Shown here: piece after piece, positions 27,265-36,672 of the stretch
Layout of the letters: every line of letters begins with the position of its first letter
Position numbering within the stretch: position 1 is the first letter of the stretch
DNA from: Acidobacteriota bacterium
GTDB lineage: Bacteria > Acidobacteriota > Blastocatellia > Chloracidobacteriales > Chloracidobacteriaceae
Length of the DNA: 64,000 nt
Direction of reading: 5' to 3'
NCBI GenBank assembly: GCA_016208495.1
Contig: JACQXX010000103.1
Coordinates: 35,705 to 99,704, forward strand
Position numbers and translations under genes: made by a program
Notes under the pieces: generated by a model
The model's database searches: none
Seen by the model: the letters and a program-made list of their open reading frames with translations, nothing else
What the model was told of the DNA's origin: nothing

Positions 27265-28338
27265 TCAACTCTGTTTTTCGAGAAATTCCAGGATTTTCCG
27301 GGCCGTTCGGGTTAAGGCCAGTGACGAAGCTTTACCCAGGGGAACCCACTGACAGTTGGAAACTGAAAGTTCACCCAGGTTAATCTGACAGTAAAAGGCA
27401 TGGAGCGTGACCTGAAAATGGGTAAACGTATGGTTGACGCTCACAAGGTGGTTTCCAACTGAAATCTCAAGTCCAAGTTTTTCCTGGAAATGTCGCCGGC
27501 AGGCACTTTCGGGTGCTTCATCTGGCCGGCAGCGTCCACCGGGAAATTCCCAGAGTCCTCCGAGCAGGCGTTGCTGGTCACGATGAATCATGAGCCGGTT
27601 CCCTTGATGAACTACAATCCCGCAAGCCGCCTGGACAGCTGGTCGCACGACTGCTGCTGGTCGGATTGGGAGTTGAGCCGCCGTTCCAGCTTTGCGTGCC
27701 GCACAATGGGCTGCAACCGGGCACACCAGACACAGCGGAACTCCTGGGCGGCAGGCCGTCGCGCCAAGCTCCATCAGAGCCTGATTAAAATCCCCAGGTT
27801 GCTCAAGATCAAGGAGTTGACCGGCGTCCTGTCGAATGTGCGCCAGTGCTTTCGCAGATTTGATTGATTCGTGAAAATTGGTCAATCGTGCGATGACGCG
27901 ATTTACATTTCCATCAACGGCAGCCACCGCTTCACCAAAAGCAATTGACGCCACCGCCGCTGCCGTGTAGGGACCAAACCCTGGTAGTTTAAGCAATCCG
28001 CCATAAGTAGCAGGCAATTTCCCGCCGTGGTCGGTAACCACTTTTTGAGCGGCTTGATGCAGTGACCGGGCCCGACTGTAATATCCCAGCCCTTCCCATT
28101 GCTTGAGAACGTCATCAATTTCAGCCGTTGCCAGCGCTTCAACCATCGGAAAATGTTCGGTGAATCGGGTGAAATACTCAACCACCCGGCTCACCTGGGT
28201 TTGCTGGAGCATAATTTCCGAGACCCAGATCAGGTAGGGATCTGACGTCTGGCGCCAGGGTAAATCACGTTTCGTCTGGTCATACCAGTCGAGCAACTGG
28301 CGGCGGAAAGAGGCAATCTGGTCTGGTTCGAAGGGCAT
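27265..28338 (-). CDS. mutY: A/G-specific adenine glycosylase
   Basis: 357 residues. Base-excision repair glycosylase that removes adenine mispaired with 8-oxoguanine. It shows WVSEIMLQQTQVSRVV (catalytic Glu), a helix-hairpin-helix LLKLPGFGPYTAAAVASIAF, the catalytic Asp in AVDGNVNRVIARL, and the [4Fe-4S] ligands C-x6-C-x2-C-x5-C in CRPGVPLCLVCPVAAHC. The C-terminal NUDIX-like domain (about 225-350) recognises 8-oxoG (RQQRLLGGLWEFPGGR-type segment). A repeat element lies immediately upstream of the start. Confidence 0.96.
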   Translation of the reverse strand: MPFEPDQIASFRRQLLDWYDQTKRDLPWRQTSDPYLIWVSEIMLQQTQVSRVVEYFTRFTEHFPMVEALATAEIDDVLKQWEGLGYYSRARSLHQAAQKVVTDHGGKLPATYGGLLKLPGFGPYTAAAVASIAFGEAVAAVDGNVNRVIARLTNFHESIKSAKALAHIRQDAGQLLDLEQPGDFNQALMELGATACRPGVPLCLVCPVAAHCAARKAGTAAQLPIRPAAVVRPAVQAACGIVVHQGNRLMIHRDQQRLLGGLWEFPGGRCRPDEAPESACRRHFQEKLGLEISVGNHLVSVNHTFTHFQVTLHAFYCQINLGELSVSNCQWVPLGKASSLALTRTARKILEFLEKQS

Positions 28339-28370
28339 GGTGTGAGTTTGGAATGAAGAATTGGTGCAGG

Positions 28371-28664
28371 TCAGTAGTCAATAGTCAGTAATGCCAGTTA
28401 AGGGTTGAAGTGGTGGTTGTTGGTCCTCATCCCCGTTGGGATAGAGCCAGATGAGCCGGTGGTCAGCATCGCTTTGGACGCGCCACCACCGGATGCGGAT
28501 CAGTTCCAGATTGCCCCCGCCCGGCCAGCCACCACCTACGGCGGCGGCTGGCTGGGCGGGGAAAGGGTGGGGAGCGACCGGTTCCCAGGGCTCGAAGACT
28601 CATCCTGGGCTACGAGCCGGCACCCAGTTCCTGAGTTGAAAACCCAAAACTGCTTCAACTCTTA
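28371..28664. repeat. ~295-bp inverted-repeat element, copy 2
   Basis: Similar along its length to 25603-25909: left end TCAGTAATGCCAGTTAAGGG, GAGCCGGTGGTCAGC, a central GC palindrome, CTGGGCTACGAGCCGG, and right arm CTTCAACTCTTA. The outer part of the right terminal repeat (AACTGGCATT) is missing and is replaced by ATACCAATTTG, which looks like the end of a different element. It lies just upstream of mutY. Confidence 0.75.
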
Positions 28665-28726
28665 TACCAATTTGCAATTGAATTCTCATATTAGAAGACA
28701 GCCAGGTGATTCAACAAAATAAACTT

Positions 28727-28759
28727 AGTACAAGTCCCCCTTTTATGGGGACTTGTACT
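28727..28759 (-). terminator. Hairpin overlapping the 3' end of the ankyrin gene
   Basis: A 13-bp perfect stem, AGTACAAGTCCCC (28727-28739) against 28747-28759, with a 7-nt loop. Read on the minus strand, the first arm encodes the last residues of the ankyrin protein, the loop holds its stop codon, and a T-rich run follows the second arm. It probably terminates that gene. Confidence 0.7.
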
Positions 28760-30245
28760 TAGAATGTTGGATGGTTTGAGCCTGATGTTGTTTTTTGCTG
28801 ATGAGCGAAGCCAGTTCAACGGCCTGTTCACGAGGAAAACGGGCATGTATCAACCCGATCAAATCAAAGTCAGAAGCTAATTGAAGATTGAGATCAGTGC
28901 CCCATAGAATGAGTTGTTGTGTTGCCTCAAATTGCTGATTTTGAATCGCATAGACAAGGGCCGAGGCTCCATTTGAATCTTTCAATTGAATATCTGCTCC
29001 CCGATCCACCAGCTTTTCAAAGTAGATATAGGCAAACTCATGCTTATTTGAGAGAGCAAACATCAAGGGAGTCTGGCCAGAATCGTCCTGGGCATTGACA
29101 TTGGCGCCATTCGCTAAAAGCCAGAAAACAAAATTTGGGTTTTGGCCTTCAACCGCATACATCAAGAGCGTTTTGTGGTGATAGTCTTTTTCCCCAACCA
29201 GAGAGGGATTTACCACCGGCAGGTGCTTCAGTAAAACCTGAGTGGTTTGATTCTTTCGTCGCCTTACATAATTTTGATCAGTATCGTGGTGAGCTTTCCA
29301 CAGGCTTAAATGACCAAACTCACAGGAATCATCTTCAAGGGCGAATATCAATGCCGACTTTCCATCACAATCACGGAAATTGATTCGAGCACCATGGTTG
29401 ATAAGTAATTCTACCAGGTCGGAATACCCCATAGCCGCTGCGCACATAAGCGGGGTTTGCCCTCCATTCCCCCGATGATTGACATTTGCTCCTTGACTCA
29501 ACAAGTTGCTTGCTAACTCGGTGTTTCCCTCCAATGTGGCATACATCAGCCCGGTCCAGCCGTGGATATCTGGCTCATCAATTGGGGTTCTAAATCTCAG
29601 AAACGTCGTGGTGAAGACTGTATAGTCATGGCGGATGGTTTCCGCCAACGTGTAGGTTGGAAGTACAAAATTCACAAACATCCCGATGTTGAGAAATATT
29701 CCTAAGGTGATTCGCAGGCAGTGCCCTATCCAATACCAAAAGCAATCTTTCCAAAAAGTTAGATTTTGAAGCCGGAATCGGTACGTGGGGGAGCAATACA
29801 TCTGGCTGAGTTGTGGATCTATGAATGGGAGCAGGAGAAAGGAGAAAAGGAAAGAACATGACAACAGACCTGGTATGCCATATACCAGAATCACCAAATT
29901 ATCTGGCCAGGTATATTCACCTGCTGGTCTGGCAAACACTTCAATCTGAACAAATTGCCATCCAAAGCAATTACAAATGAAGTTAGCCAACACCCCAGAC
30001 CGATACGGAAAAGCCAAATGAAACAAGGCATCAGTACAAATGAACCCAAGAACCATCAATAAAATTGATAAAGGTGCTGAGATTCTTTGATTGAGCAAGT
30101 TAATAACTTGATTAGATCGTGATATTTGAACCCTGGATTCCAGACAGCGGTGACATTGATTGGTTTTTGGGTCAAACTGGTCTGCCTGATGACAAATCTC
30201 ACACCGGGTTGGTTGTTTTTCAGCTTTGATCTGAAAATTCGGCAT
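28743..30245 (-). CDS. Zinc-ribbon, membrane, ankyrin-repeat protein (paralogue A)
   Basis: 500 residues. The N-terminus has a four-cysteine zinc ribbon (CEICHQADQFDPKTNQCHRC). Three to four transmembrane helices lie in about 50-205 (LSILLMVLGFICTDALFHLA, IFLNIGMFVNFVLPTY). Six to seven ankyrin repeats fill about 215-470 (WTGLMYATLEGNTELASNLL, QTPLMCAAAMGYSDLVELLI, QTPLMFALSNKHEFAYIYFE). Start ATG 30245 follows AAGGGG. It is a tandem paralogue of the gene at 30369-31958. Ankyrin repeats bind proteins; the target and role are unknown. Confidence 0.85.
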   Translation of the reverse strand: MPNFQIKAEKQPTRCEICHQADQFDPKTNQCHRCLESRVQISRSNQVINLLNQRISAPLSILLMVLGFICTDALFHLAFPYRSGVLANFICNCFGWQFVQIEVFARPAGEYTWPDNLVILVYGIPGLLSCSFLFSFLLLPFIDPQLSQMYCSPTYRFRLQNLTFWKDCFWYWIGHCLRITLGIFLNIGMFVNFVLPTYTLAETIRHDYTVFTTTFLRFRTPIDEPDIHGWTGLMYATLEGNTELASNLLSQGANVNHRGNGGQTPLMCAAAMGYSDLVELLINHGARINFRDCDGKSALIFALEDDSCEFGHLSLWKAHHDTDQNYVRRRKNQTTQVLLKHLPVVNPSLVGEKDYHHKTLLMYAVEGQNPNFVFWLLANGANVNAQDDSGQTPLMFALSNKHEFAYIYFEKLVDRGADIQLKDSNGASALVYAIQNQQFEATQQLILWGTDLNLQLASDFDLIGLIHARFPREQAVELASLISKKQHQAQTIQHSKYKSP

Positions 30246-30368
30246 CGTGACCCCTTAAAGGTTTGAGTTGGTAAACCATTTTAGAATGAAGCTTTTGGAT
30301 CAGTAAACGGTCAAGTAACTGAAAAGACTGGAATTAGTGAACTACTGACAACTGACTACAAACTGGCA

Positions 30369-31958
30369 TCAGTTGTTTTCAACCGGAGAAAGTTTCTCGT
30401 ACAGCTCTCGGTACGCTTTGCCTGGGAATCGGGCTGTGCGCAAGGTGAAGTGTTCGAGTGCCCGAAGTCCGCTGGCATCTCGAATGTCAATATCCGGGTT
30501 GTGAGCCAGCAATGTGTGGACCATCTCCTGGTTTCCTTGATCGAGTGCTTCCATCAGCGGTGTTTTCCCATGATTGTCCCGGACATTGATTTCAGCGCCC
30601 TGTTCGATCAGTTTGTCAATGAACTGAACTGATGCGTGTGGGTTGTAAAACTGGACATGCGCTGCATAAAACAGGGCTGTCTGACCAGATTGGTCTGTGC
30701 GAAGCGGTGATGCTCCCTGACTCAATAAATACTCAACCAGTTTGGGAAGTTTATTTTTACAGGCAAGCATGAGCGGCGTGGTTCCGGCCTTATCCGGTTG
30801 ATCAAGCTGGCTGGGAAGTTTGGAGAGTACTCGTTGAACAAGCTCAAGACTACCAGTCCGTACCGCATAACTGGTGAGGGTTGAGCCTTGAAAATCAATG
30901 AGATCCAGCCGGGATTCCGGACAATCAAGGAGCGGCTCAAGTGTCTCTCTCTGCTCAAACTCATTTGGATACAAAGCATAAAGATGATCAAAAGAATCAG
31001 ACCCATCCAATCTGTCTAAGATCTGGTCAACGGACCGGGTATTGAGGGCAATCATTAAAGCAGATTTTCCCTGATGGTCCTGGACGTTCACCCGGGCACC
31101 GTGCACCAGGAGCCGCTTCACCAGATCGGGTTTACCGGCCCATGCGGCACACATCAGCGGAGTTTGCCCCAGGTGATTGGTGGCGTTGACATTCGCTCCG
31201 CGAGAAATGAGTTCATCAACCATGGCAGCGTTTCCGTCAGCAATGGCATACATCAAGGCTGTCCAGCGATGGTCATCGGGCTGATCAACATTGACCCCAA
31301 GCTTCAAAAACAACCTGGTCAGAGACCCGTAGTCATACCGCACTGTTTGGGCAAGTGAATACTGAGGCACAATCAAAACCACAAAGAGCAGAATATTGAG
31401 GATAAATCCAAACGACAATTGTTTAAAAATTGGTTTAAGTACCTGGCCTGAATCAATTTGCGGGTACTGTGAAGATTTCAAATGAGATAAATGGGACGGT
31501 GGTTGAACCCAGGCTGGGGTTTTTCCGCCATTGACTTCGAGTACCACCACCACCAGAAAACAGCAAATGAAAAAGGCGGGAATCAGATAAAAGATAGCTA
31601 CGCCTGCAACTGAGGCGAGTCCCGCCATGCCGCACATCCGGCCCTGATAAAACTCAAGACTCGAAGACGGATGACGGCCTGTAAAGAGAGAGAGCACATT
31701 GACCAGTATACCCATCCGAAGTGGGTAACAGATGGTACACATGGTATCCGCCAGAAAAATCCCAGCGATCCCAAGCCAAATTTTTGCTTTTTTCGAGAGT
31801 GCGAAGTGTTGTTGGGTTGGAACTATTGCCGTCTGAGGAACTGTCTGGGCGAGCTGACACCGCTGACAGACGTTCGTCGCCGGGTCAAACTGGTCTGCCT
31901 GATGACAGATTTCACAGCGGGTCGGATAGTTTTCAGCTTTGATTTGAAAATGTGCCAT
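30369..31958 (-). CDS. Zinc-ribbon, membrane, ankyrin-repeat protein (paralogue B)
   Basis: 529 residues. The plan is the same as paralogue A: zinc ribbon CEICHQADQFDPATNVCQRC, several membrane helices (about 55-215), then ankyrin repeats (about 220-500: WTALMYAIADGNAAMVDELI, QTPLMCAAWAGKPDLVKRLL, KTPLMEALDQGNQEMVHTLL). Start is ATG 31958 with GGAAGG upstream; a TTG two codons earlier is unlikely. The zinc-ribbon and first-ankyrin segments are nearly identical to paralogue A, while the middle has diverged, so this is an old tandem duplication. A 123-nt gap separates the two and they are probably co-transcribed. Confidence 0.85.
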   Translation of the reverse strand: MAHFQIKAENYPTRCEICHQADQFDPATNVCQRCQLAQTVPQTAIVPTQQHFALSKKAKIWLGIAGIFLADTMCTICYPLRMGILVNVLSLFTGRHPSSSLEFYQGRMCGMAGLASVAGVAIFYLIPAFFICCFLVVVVLEVNGGKTPAWVQPPSHLSHLKSSQYPQIDSGQVLKPIFKQLSFGFILNILLFVVLIVPQYSLAQTVRYDYGSLTRLFLKLGVNVDQPDDHRWTALMYAIADGNAAMVDELISRGANVNATNHLGQTPLMCAAWAGKPDLVKRLLVHGARVNVQDHQGKSALMIALNTRSVDQILDRLDGSDSFDHLYALYPNEFEQRETLEPLLDCPESRLDLIDFQGSTLTSYAVRTGSLELVQRVLSKLPSQLDQPDKAGTTPLMLACKNKLPKLVEYLLSQGASPLRTDQSGQTALFYAAHVQFYNPHASVQFIDKLIEQGAEINVRDNHGKTPLMEALDQGNQEMVHTLLAHNPDIDIRDASGLRALEHFTLRTARFPGKAYRELYEKLSPVENN

Positions 31959-32334
31959 CGTCAAATCCTTCCAGTTTGAGGAAATTGAAACCAGAATCCT
32001 GGAATGACATCATCAAACCGGGAAAGGAAAACTCTGGAATCAGTGGGTATCAACTTCCAACGGATCCTCGGGGATTAGAGTCCAGATCAACCCCATTTGT
32101 TCCTCGGAAATCCGCAAATGAATGTGAGTGAAACAGAAACATCATTTTATCCTCATTCCTCACAAATCTGAAAGAAAACTCTTTTCTTTTGACATCATTC
32201 CTTGATATGAACTCAAGGTGCCTGTTTTCAAGTGAACATACTTTGTTTTCAGCGACGTATTGGGAGTTTGTCCTCACAGACAACTTTCCAAAACACCCCC
32301 ATGAAAGACGCACCGGCTGGTTCAAAGAAGGACT
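31959..32334. other. Divergent intergenic region, no gene seen
   Basis: About 375 bases between the minus-strand ankyrin pair and the plus-strand propeller kinase. It must hold both promoters. I see no repeat family member and no convincing small gene; the short open frames here lack ribosome-binding sites. Confidence 0.4.
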
Positions 32335-35300
32335 ATGGCGTTTTGTCTCGAATCTTTCTCAACTCAGCGATCAAAGGTACTTTTGCCCTGGTTCATCCGA
32401 TTGGGCGTCGCCCTTATGCTCGGCATGAGCTGGCCATTCCTTGTTCAGGCAGAACAACTTCCGATTACAACATTTACCACGACCAATGGACTGGCCCAGG
32501 ACCGGGTCAAAAGAATTGTTCGTGATTCCCGAGGGTATCTGTGGTTTTGCACCGCCGATGGGCTCAGTCGGTTTGATGGGTATTCCTTCACGACCTATGG
32601 CACCGACCAGGGATTGCCACACCAATCAATGAATGACCTTATTGAAACTGAGGACGGAATATATTGGGTGGCCACCAATGGTGGTGGGGTGGGTCGGTTT
32701 GATCCAACCATAAAATCAGAATTTGTCTTTGGTTCCGGCGTCACTCGATCCCAACCGTTGACCCGACAACTCTTTATCAGTATTCCCGTCGGAGAAGAGG
32801 CACCATCAAACCGGGTGAATGTGCTGTTTCAAAGTAAAGATGGACGAATTTGGGCTGGTTCCGACAAAGGATTGTTTGTCCTGGTTGAAACTCCATCAAC
32901 CCGGTCGTTTCATCTGGTTGACTTGCGGCCAGATATTCCATCCGGAGCCTTTCTCCAAATTTGGGCAATCGTTGAAGATACTGACGGGAGCCTTTGGATT
33001 GGAACATCGCACGGGCTCACCCGCCTTTTCCCGGATGGGCACATCATCGTTTACCGGTTACCAGCGCCAGCCACTGAGTCAGTTGTCTGGTCAGTTCTCA
33101 GAGACCGGGAAGGGCGAATCTGGGCCGGATCAAACCGTGGGGTGTCGGTCTTTGTTCCTCCAGTTGAACCTTCCTCCGTACCTGGCGACTCAAAACTTTC
33201 AATCAAACACATTGAATCCCCCGCTCAAACTGGTCCATTGCCCAATCAGATTCTTCCGCCTACTCAGCCCGGCGGGCTGACGTTTACGCGTGACCATGGC
33301 TTACCTGACGCCGTTGTCAGATCACTTTTTCAGGCATCAGATGGCACCATTTGGGTTGGTACGAGAACTGGTGCCGCCACCTTTTGCAATGGGCAACTCC
33401 AACATTGTGCCGGCGCGGCACCCATCACAAATCAACTCATCTTGACCATGACTGAGGATTCTGCCCAAAACCTCTGGCTTGGGACAGAAACCAGCGGTGC
33501 TTTTCGGATTGCCCACGATGGGTTTACCGGATTTTCCAAAGAAGATGGGCTGGAAGATCCCGAAATTCGAACGATTACACTTGATTCAGCCGGGCGAGTG
33601 GTTGGGATTGCGGGTGGAATACTTCAAGTCTTTACCGGACAACAGTTTACTACCGTTAGACCGTTGGTTCCGTCATCTGAAAACAAAGATGGGAAAACCA
33701 GATATCGGACATTTTTACTAGACCGCACCGGGGTTTGGTGGGCCGCCACAAATGAAGCCCTGTACCGCTTTCCCAAAGTGGCTTCGACGGAATCTCTGGC
33801 GATGACCCAGCCGACAAAGGTGTGTTCAACCGACGATGGGCTGGCACTGTTTCATTCACTCAAACTGGTCGAGGATCGTGAGGGGAATATTTGGATTTTG
33901 ATGGCTGGCCAACAACCACTGGCCCGGTGGGAACGAGCTACGGAAAAGCTTCATATTTTTTCAGAAACGGAAGGCGTGCCGCCCTACAGCACCCCAAGTG
34001 CCGTGTGTCAGGACCAGGTCGGAAACGTGTGGATTGGGTTTCGCGAGGTTGGGTTGATGCGGTATCGCCAGGGGCGATTTGAACACTTTACCCGAAATGA
34101 TGGCATGCCCGGATATGAAATCAAGTCGTTACATCTCGATGAATCAGGTCGGTTGTGGATTGGTTCCACTGCCGAAGGTGCGGCCCGGATTGATCATCCA
34201 GAGCATGTGCGTCCCGTCGCTGTTCGCTACACGACCCGCCACGGATTAACCAGTGACATTGTTCGATCAATTTCGGCTGATCTTCGCGGAGATATTTATT
34301 TAGGGACCGCACGTGGGGTTGACCGGCTCGACCCAACCACCAACCGGATCAGTCATTACACAATCGCGGATGGATTAAATGGCAGCGAAATTGAAGATTC
34401 TCTATGTGATCGCGACGGGGCCATCTGGTTTGCCACCCGAACCGGGCTTTCCCGGTATCGTCCGCCCTCCAATCGTGTGCCAGCCGTGGCCAAGGTCAGT
34501 ATTACCGGCTTGAAAATCAGTGGGAAACCCAAATCCTTGCTTGAATTTGGGGAAACGGAAGTCAGGAGCCTGAATTTGGATCCCAATCAAAATAATGTCC
34601 AAATTGAGTTTTCAGGGCTATCGTTTGCCGTTGGTGACGACGGTTTGTTCCAATACCGGTTGGAGGGAACTGATGATGATTGGAGCCCTCCCACCCGCCA
34701 GCGGTCCGTTACCCTGGCCAATCTTTCACCTGGTTCCTATCGCTTTGAAGTTCGAGCGGTCAGTGCCAGCAGCCAAATCAGTTCAAACCCGGCTGTCATT
34801 CAGTTTGTGATTCAGCCGCCATTCTGGCAGCGGTGGTGGTTTTTCTTGCTCCTGGCGTTCATTCCAGCCGTGGTGGCCTATAGTGTTCATTCGTACCGGC
34901 TGGCACAGGTGCTGGAACGCGAACGGCTACGAATGCGCATCGCGGCTGACCTGCATGACGAGGTTGGCGCCCATTTGTCGCAGGTGGCCATTTTGAGTGA
35001 GGTCATTCGGCAAAAAGCCGGCGGAATGGGCGAGCAGGTGGACGATTTGTTGTCGCGCATGGCCCGGAATTCAATCGAAGCCGTCAACACGATGAGTGAT
35101 ATCGTGTGGGCGATCAATCCACAAAAAGACCGGCGCAAGGATCTGGTCCGCCGGATGCGCCAGCTTGCCGGTGAGCTTCTCTCCGCTTCAGACATTCGGT
35201 TTCGATTGGAAGCCGCTGAAACCGGCGCTGACAAAAAAATGCCCCCCGATACTCGGCGTCAAATCTATCTGATATTTAAGGAATGTCTGAATAATATTGT

Positions 35301-35619
35301 CCGCCACGCGCAATGTACCGAAGTTCAAATTGAATTCTGGGTACAAAACAGTCAGATTGTGCTGCAAATAACCGACAACGGCAAAGGGTTTGAGCCACCA
35401 CTGGCTCGTGACGGGAACGGACTAACCAATATGCGTCGGCGAGCTGAAAGCCTGGGAGGTGACCTGGTCATTGAAACCAGCCCGAACCAGGGCACCACTG
35501 TTCGATTAACCGCGCAACTTTTACCCAAGAATGAACCTGGAAAGGTACGCAAATGGTTGAGCAAACATTTTCCGATCACCAACAGCCGACTGAAAACAAA
35601 CCAATCCGAGTGGCCATAA
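32335..35619 (+). CDS. Two-component-propeller sensor histidine kinase (HisKA_3)
   Basis: 1094 residues. A signal or anchor segment (about 17-38) is followed by two seven-bladed Reg_prop propellers built of repeats such as GYLWFCTADGLSRFDGYSFT, GRIWAGSDKGLFVL, GSLWIGTSHGLTRLF and GAIWFATRTGLSRY. A Y_Y_Y domain (about 720-820), one transmembrane helix (WWFFLLLAFIPAVVAYSVHS), HisKA_3 with His874 in AADLHDEVGAHLSQVA, and HATPase_c (FKECLNNIVRHA, DNGKGF) complete it. The periplasmic propellers sense an unknown ligand, often a polysaccharide breakdown product. The partner regulator overlaps the 3' end. Start ATG 32335 follows GAAGGA. Confidence 0.93.
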   Translation: MAFCLESFSTQRSKVLLPWFIRLGVALMLGMSWPFLVQAEQLPITTFTTTNGLAQDRVKRIVRDSRGYLWFCTADGLSRFDGYSFTTYGTDQGLPHQSMNDLIETEDGIYWVATNGGGVGRFDPTIKSEFVFGSGVTRSQPLTRQLFISIPVGEEAPSNRVNVLFQSKDGRIWAGSDKGLFVLVETPSTRSFHLVDLRPDIPSGAFLQIWAIVEDTDGSLWIGTSHGLTRLFPDGHIIVYRLPAPATESVVWSVLRDREGRIWAGSNRGVSVFVPPVEPSSVPGDSKLSIKHIESPAQTGPLPNQILPPTQPGGLTFTRDHGLPDAVVRSLFQASDGTIWVGTRTGAATFCNGQLQHCAGAAPITNQLILTMTEDSAQNLWLGTETSGAFRIAHDGFTGFSKEDGLEDPEIRTITLDSAGRVVGIAGGILQVFTGQQFTTVRPLVPSSENKDGKTRYRTFLLDRTGVWWAATNEALYRFPKVASTESLAMTQPTKVCSTDDGLALFHSLKLVEDREGNIWILMAGQQPLARWERATEKLHIFSETEGVPPYSTPSAVCQDQVGNVWIGFREVGLMRYRQGRFEHFTRNDGMPGYEIKSLHLDESGRLWIGSTAEGAARIDHPEHVRPVAVRYTTRHGLTSDIVRSISADLRGDIYLGTARGVDRLDPTTNRISHYTIADGLNGSEIEDSLCDRDGAIWFATRTGLSRYRPPSNRVPAVAKVSITGLKISGKPKSLLEFGETEVRSLNLDPNQNNVQIEFSGLSFAVGDDGLFQYRLEGTDDDWSPPTRQRSVTLANLSPGSYRFEVRAVSASSQISSNPAVIQFVIQPPFWQRWWFFLLLAFIPAVVAYSVHSYRLAQVLERERLRMRIAADLHDEVGAHLSQVAILSEVIRQKAGGMGEQVDDLLSRMARNSIEAVNTMSDIVWAINPQKDRRKDLVRRMRQLAGELLSASDIRFRLEAAETGADKKMPPDTRRQIYLIFKECLNNIVRHAQCTEVQIEFWVQNSQIVLQITDNGKGFEPPLARDGNGLTNMRRRAESLGGDLVIETSPNQGTTVRLTAQLLPKNEPGKVRKWLSKHFPITNSRLKTNQSEWP

Positions 35620-36236
35620 TTGAGGACCTGCGTGACCTGCGTGAGGGACTCCAGCTTTTTTTGGAGAGCGCGCTTGGATTTGAACTGACTGGGGTTTTTA
35701 GTTCAATGGAGCAAGCTTTGAGTGAGCTGCCGTCAAGTATTCCGGATGCAATTTTGGTGGATTTGGGCTTGCCCGGAATGTCTGGAATCGAAGGGATTCG
35801 GGTCATGAAAGAGCGGTTCCCGGACGTCCAGTTGATTGCCCTGACCGTGTTTGATGAAGACGACAAGATCTTTGATGCGCTCTGTGCCGGTGCCAACGGG
35901 TATCTCCTGAAGAAAACACCACCCGCCAAATTGCTTGAGGCCCTCCGGGATGTCACTTCCGGCGGCGCTCCGATCTCGCCGGAAATTGCCTCGCGAGTCA
36001 TTTATTTATTCCGGCAATTTCGGCCTCCTGCCGACCGCGAAGCGTGCCACCTGACCCAGCAGGAAACCCAGTTATTAAAGCTCTTCGTGGATGGTCACAA
36101 TTACAAGACCGCCGCCGTCGAAATGAACATTAGCGTCAACACGATTTCGTTTCACCTGCGCAACATCTATCGAAAACTGCAGGTTCATTCCAAATCCGAA
36201 GCGGTCTCCAAAGCCTTGCGTAGTCGGTTGATTTGA
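35553..36236 (+). CDS. NarL/FixJ-type response regulator
   Basis: 227 residues. The receiver domain has acidic residues in IIEDLRD, phospho-acceptor Asp70 (ILVDLGLPGMSG) and Lys in LLKKTPP. A LuxR-type HTH ends the protein (LTQQETQLLKLFVDGHNYKT to RKLQVHSKSEAVSKAL). Its start (ATG 35553, GGAAAGG seven bases upstream) lies 67 nt inside the kinase gene, so translation is coupled and the pairing is secure. The target genes are unknown. Confidence 0.94.
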   Translation: MVEQTFSDHQQPTENKPIRVAIIEDLRDLREGLQLFLESALGFELTGVFSSMEQALSELPSSIPDAILVDLGLPGMSGIEGIRVMKERFPDVQLIALTVFDEDDKIFDALCAGANGYLLKKTPPAKLLEALRDVTSGGAPISPEIASRVIYLFRQFRPPADREACHLTQQETQLLKLFVDGHNYKTAAVEMNISVNTISFHLRNIYRKLQVHSKSEAVSKALRSRLI

Positions 36237-36319
36237 GAAGTAAGACCAGTTTGTCGTCAGTAGACAGTCGTCAGTAGTTCGCTAAATTCATTTGATTGAA
36301 TTAGTTGACAGGTTCGTCA

Positions 36320-36434
36320 TAAGTACCTCGTCATAAGTTTTCTGAGATATTGAGTTTGGTAAGTATTTGATTCTTTTCGTGTTTTTCGTGTTTTTCGTGG
36401 TTAAAATGTCTGGAAATTTTCGGTAAGGTACTTA
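36320..36434 (+). repeat. 115-bp miniature element, AAGTACCTT family, copy 1
   Basis: It starts TAAGTACCT and ends AAGGTACTTA, so the ends are inverted repeats. The interior reads CATAAGTTTTCTGAGATATTG, repeated TTTTTCGTG units, and TGTCTGGAAATTTTCGG. It is followed one base later by a second copy. Non-coding. Confidence 0.85.
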
Positions 36435-36435
36435 C

Positions 36436-36551
36436 TAAGTACCTTGTCATAAATTTCCTGAGATATTGGATTTGGTAAGTATTTGATTCTTTTTGTGTAT
36501 TTCGTGTGTTTCGTGGTTCAAAATGTCTGGAAATTTTCGGTAAGGTACTTA
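36436..36551 (+). repeat. 116-bp miniature element, AAGTACCTT family, copy 2
   Basis: A direct tandem copy of 36320-36434. Termini AAGTACCTT (36437-36445) and AAGGTACTT (36542-36550) are perfect complements. Few mismatches separate it from the reverse-oriented copy at 58800-58915, which suggests recent spread. Confidence 0.87.
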
Positions 36552-36552
36552 C

Positions 36553-36672
36553 AACGAAGTTTTGATTCTACTCTGCGAAGCAGGCGGCGGCTTGTAAACC
36601 CAGAGTTGCACCCTGGGCTACGTGCCTGCGTCCAGTTCCTGGGCTCAAATCCGCTCATTTTTTCAACTCTTC
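36553..36672 (+). repeat. Partial copy of the ~300-bp inverted-repeat family
   Basis: CCTGGGCTACGTGCCTGCGTCCAGTTCCTGGGCTC and a final TTTTTCAACTCTT match the right half of the elements at 25603-25909 and 28371-28664 with moderate divergence. The left half is absent; two 116-bp elements occupy the adjacent sequence. Confidence 0.6.
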
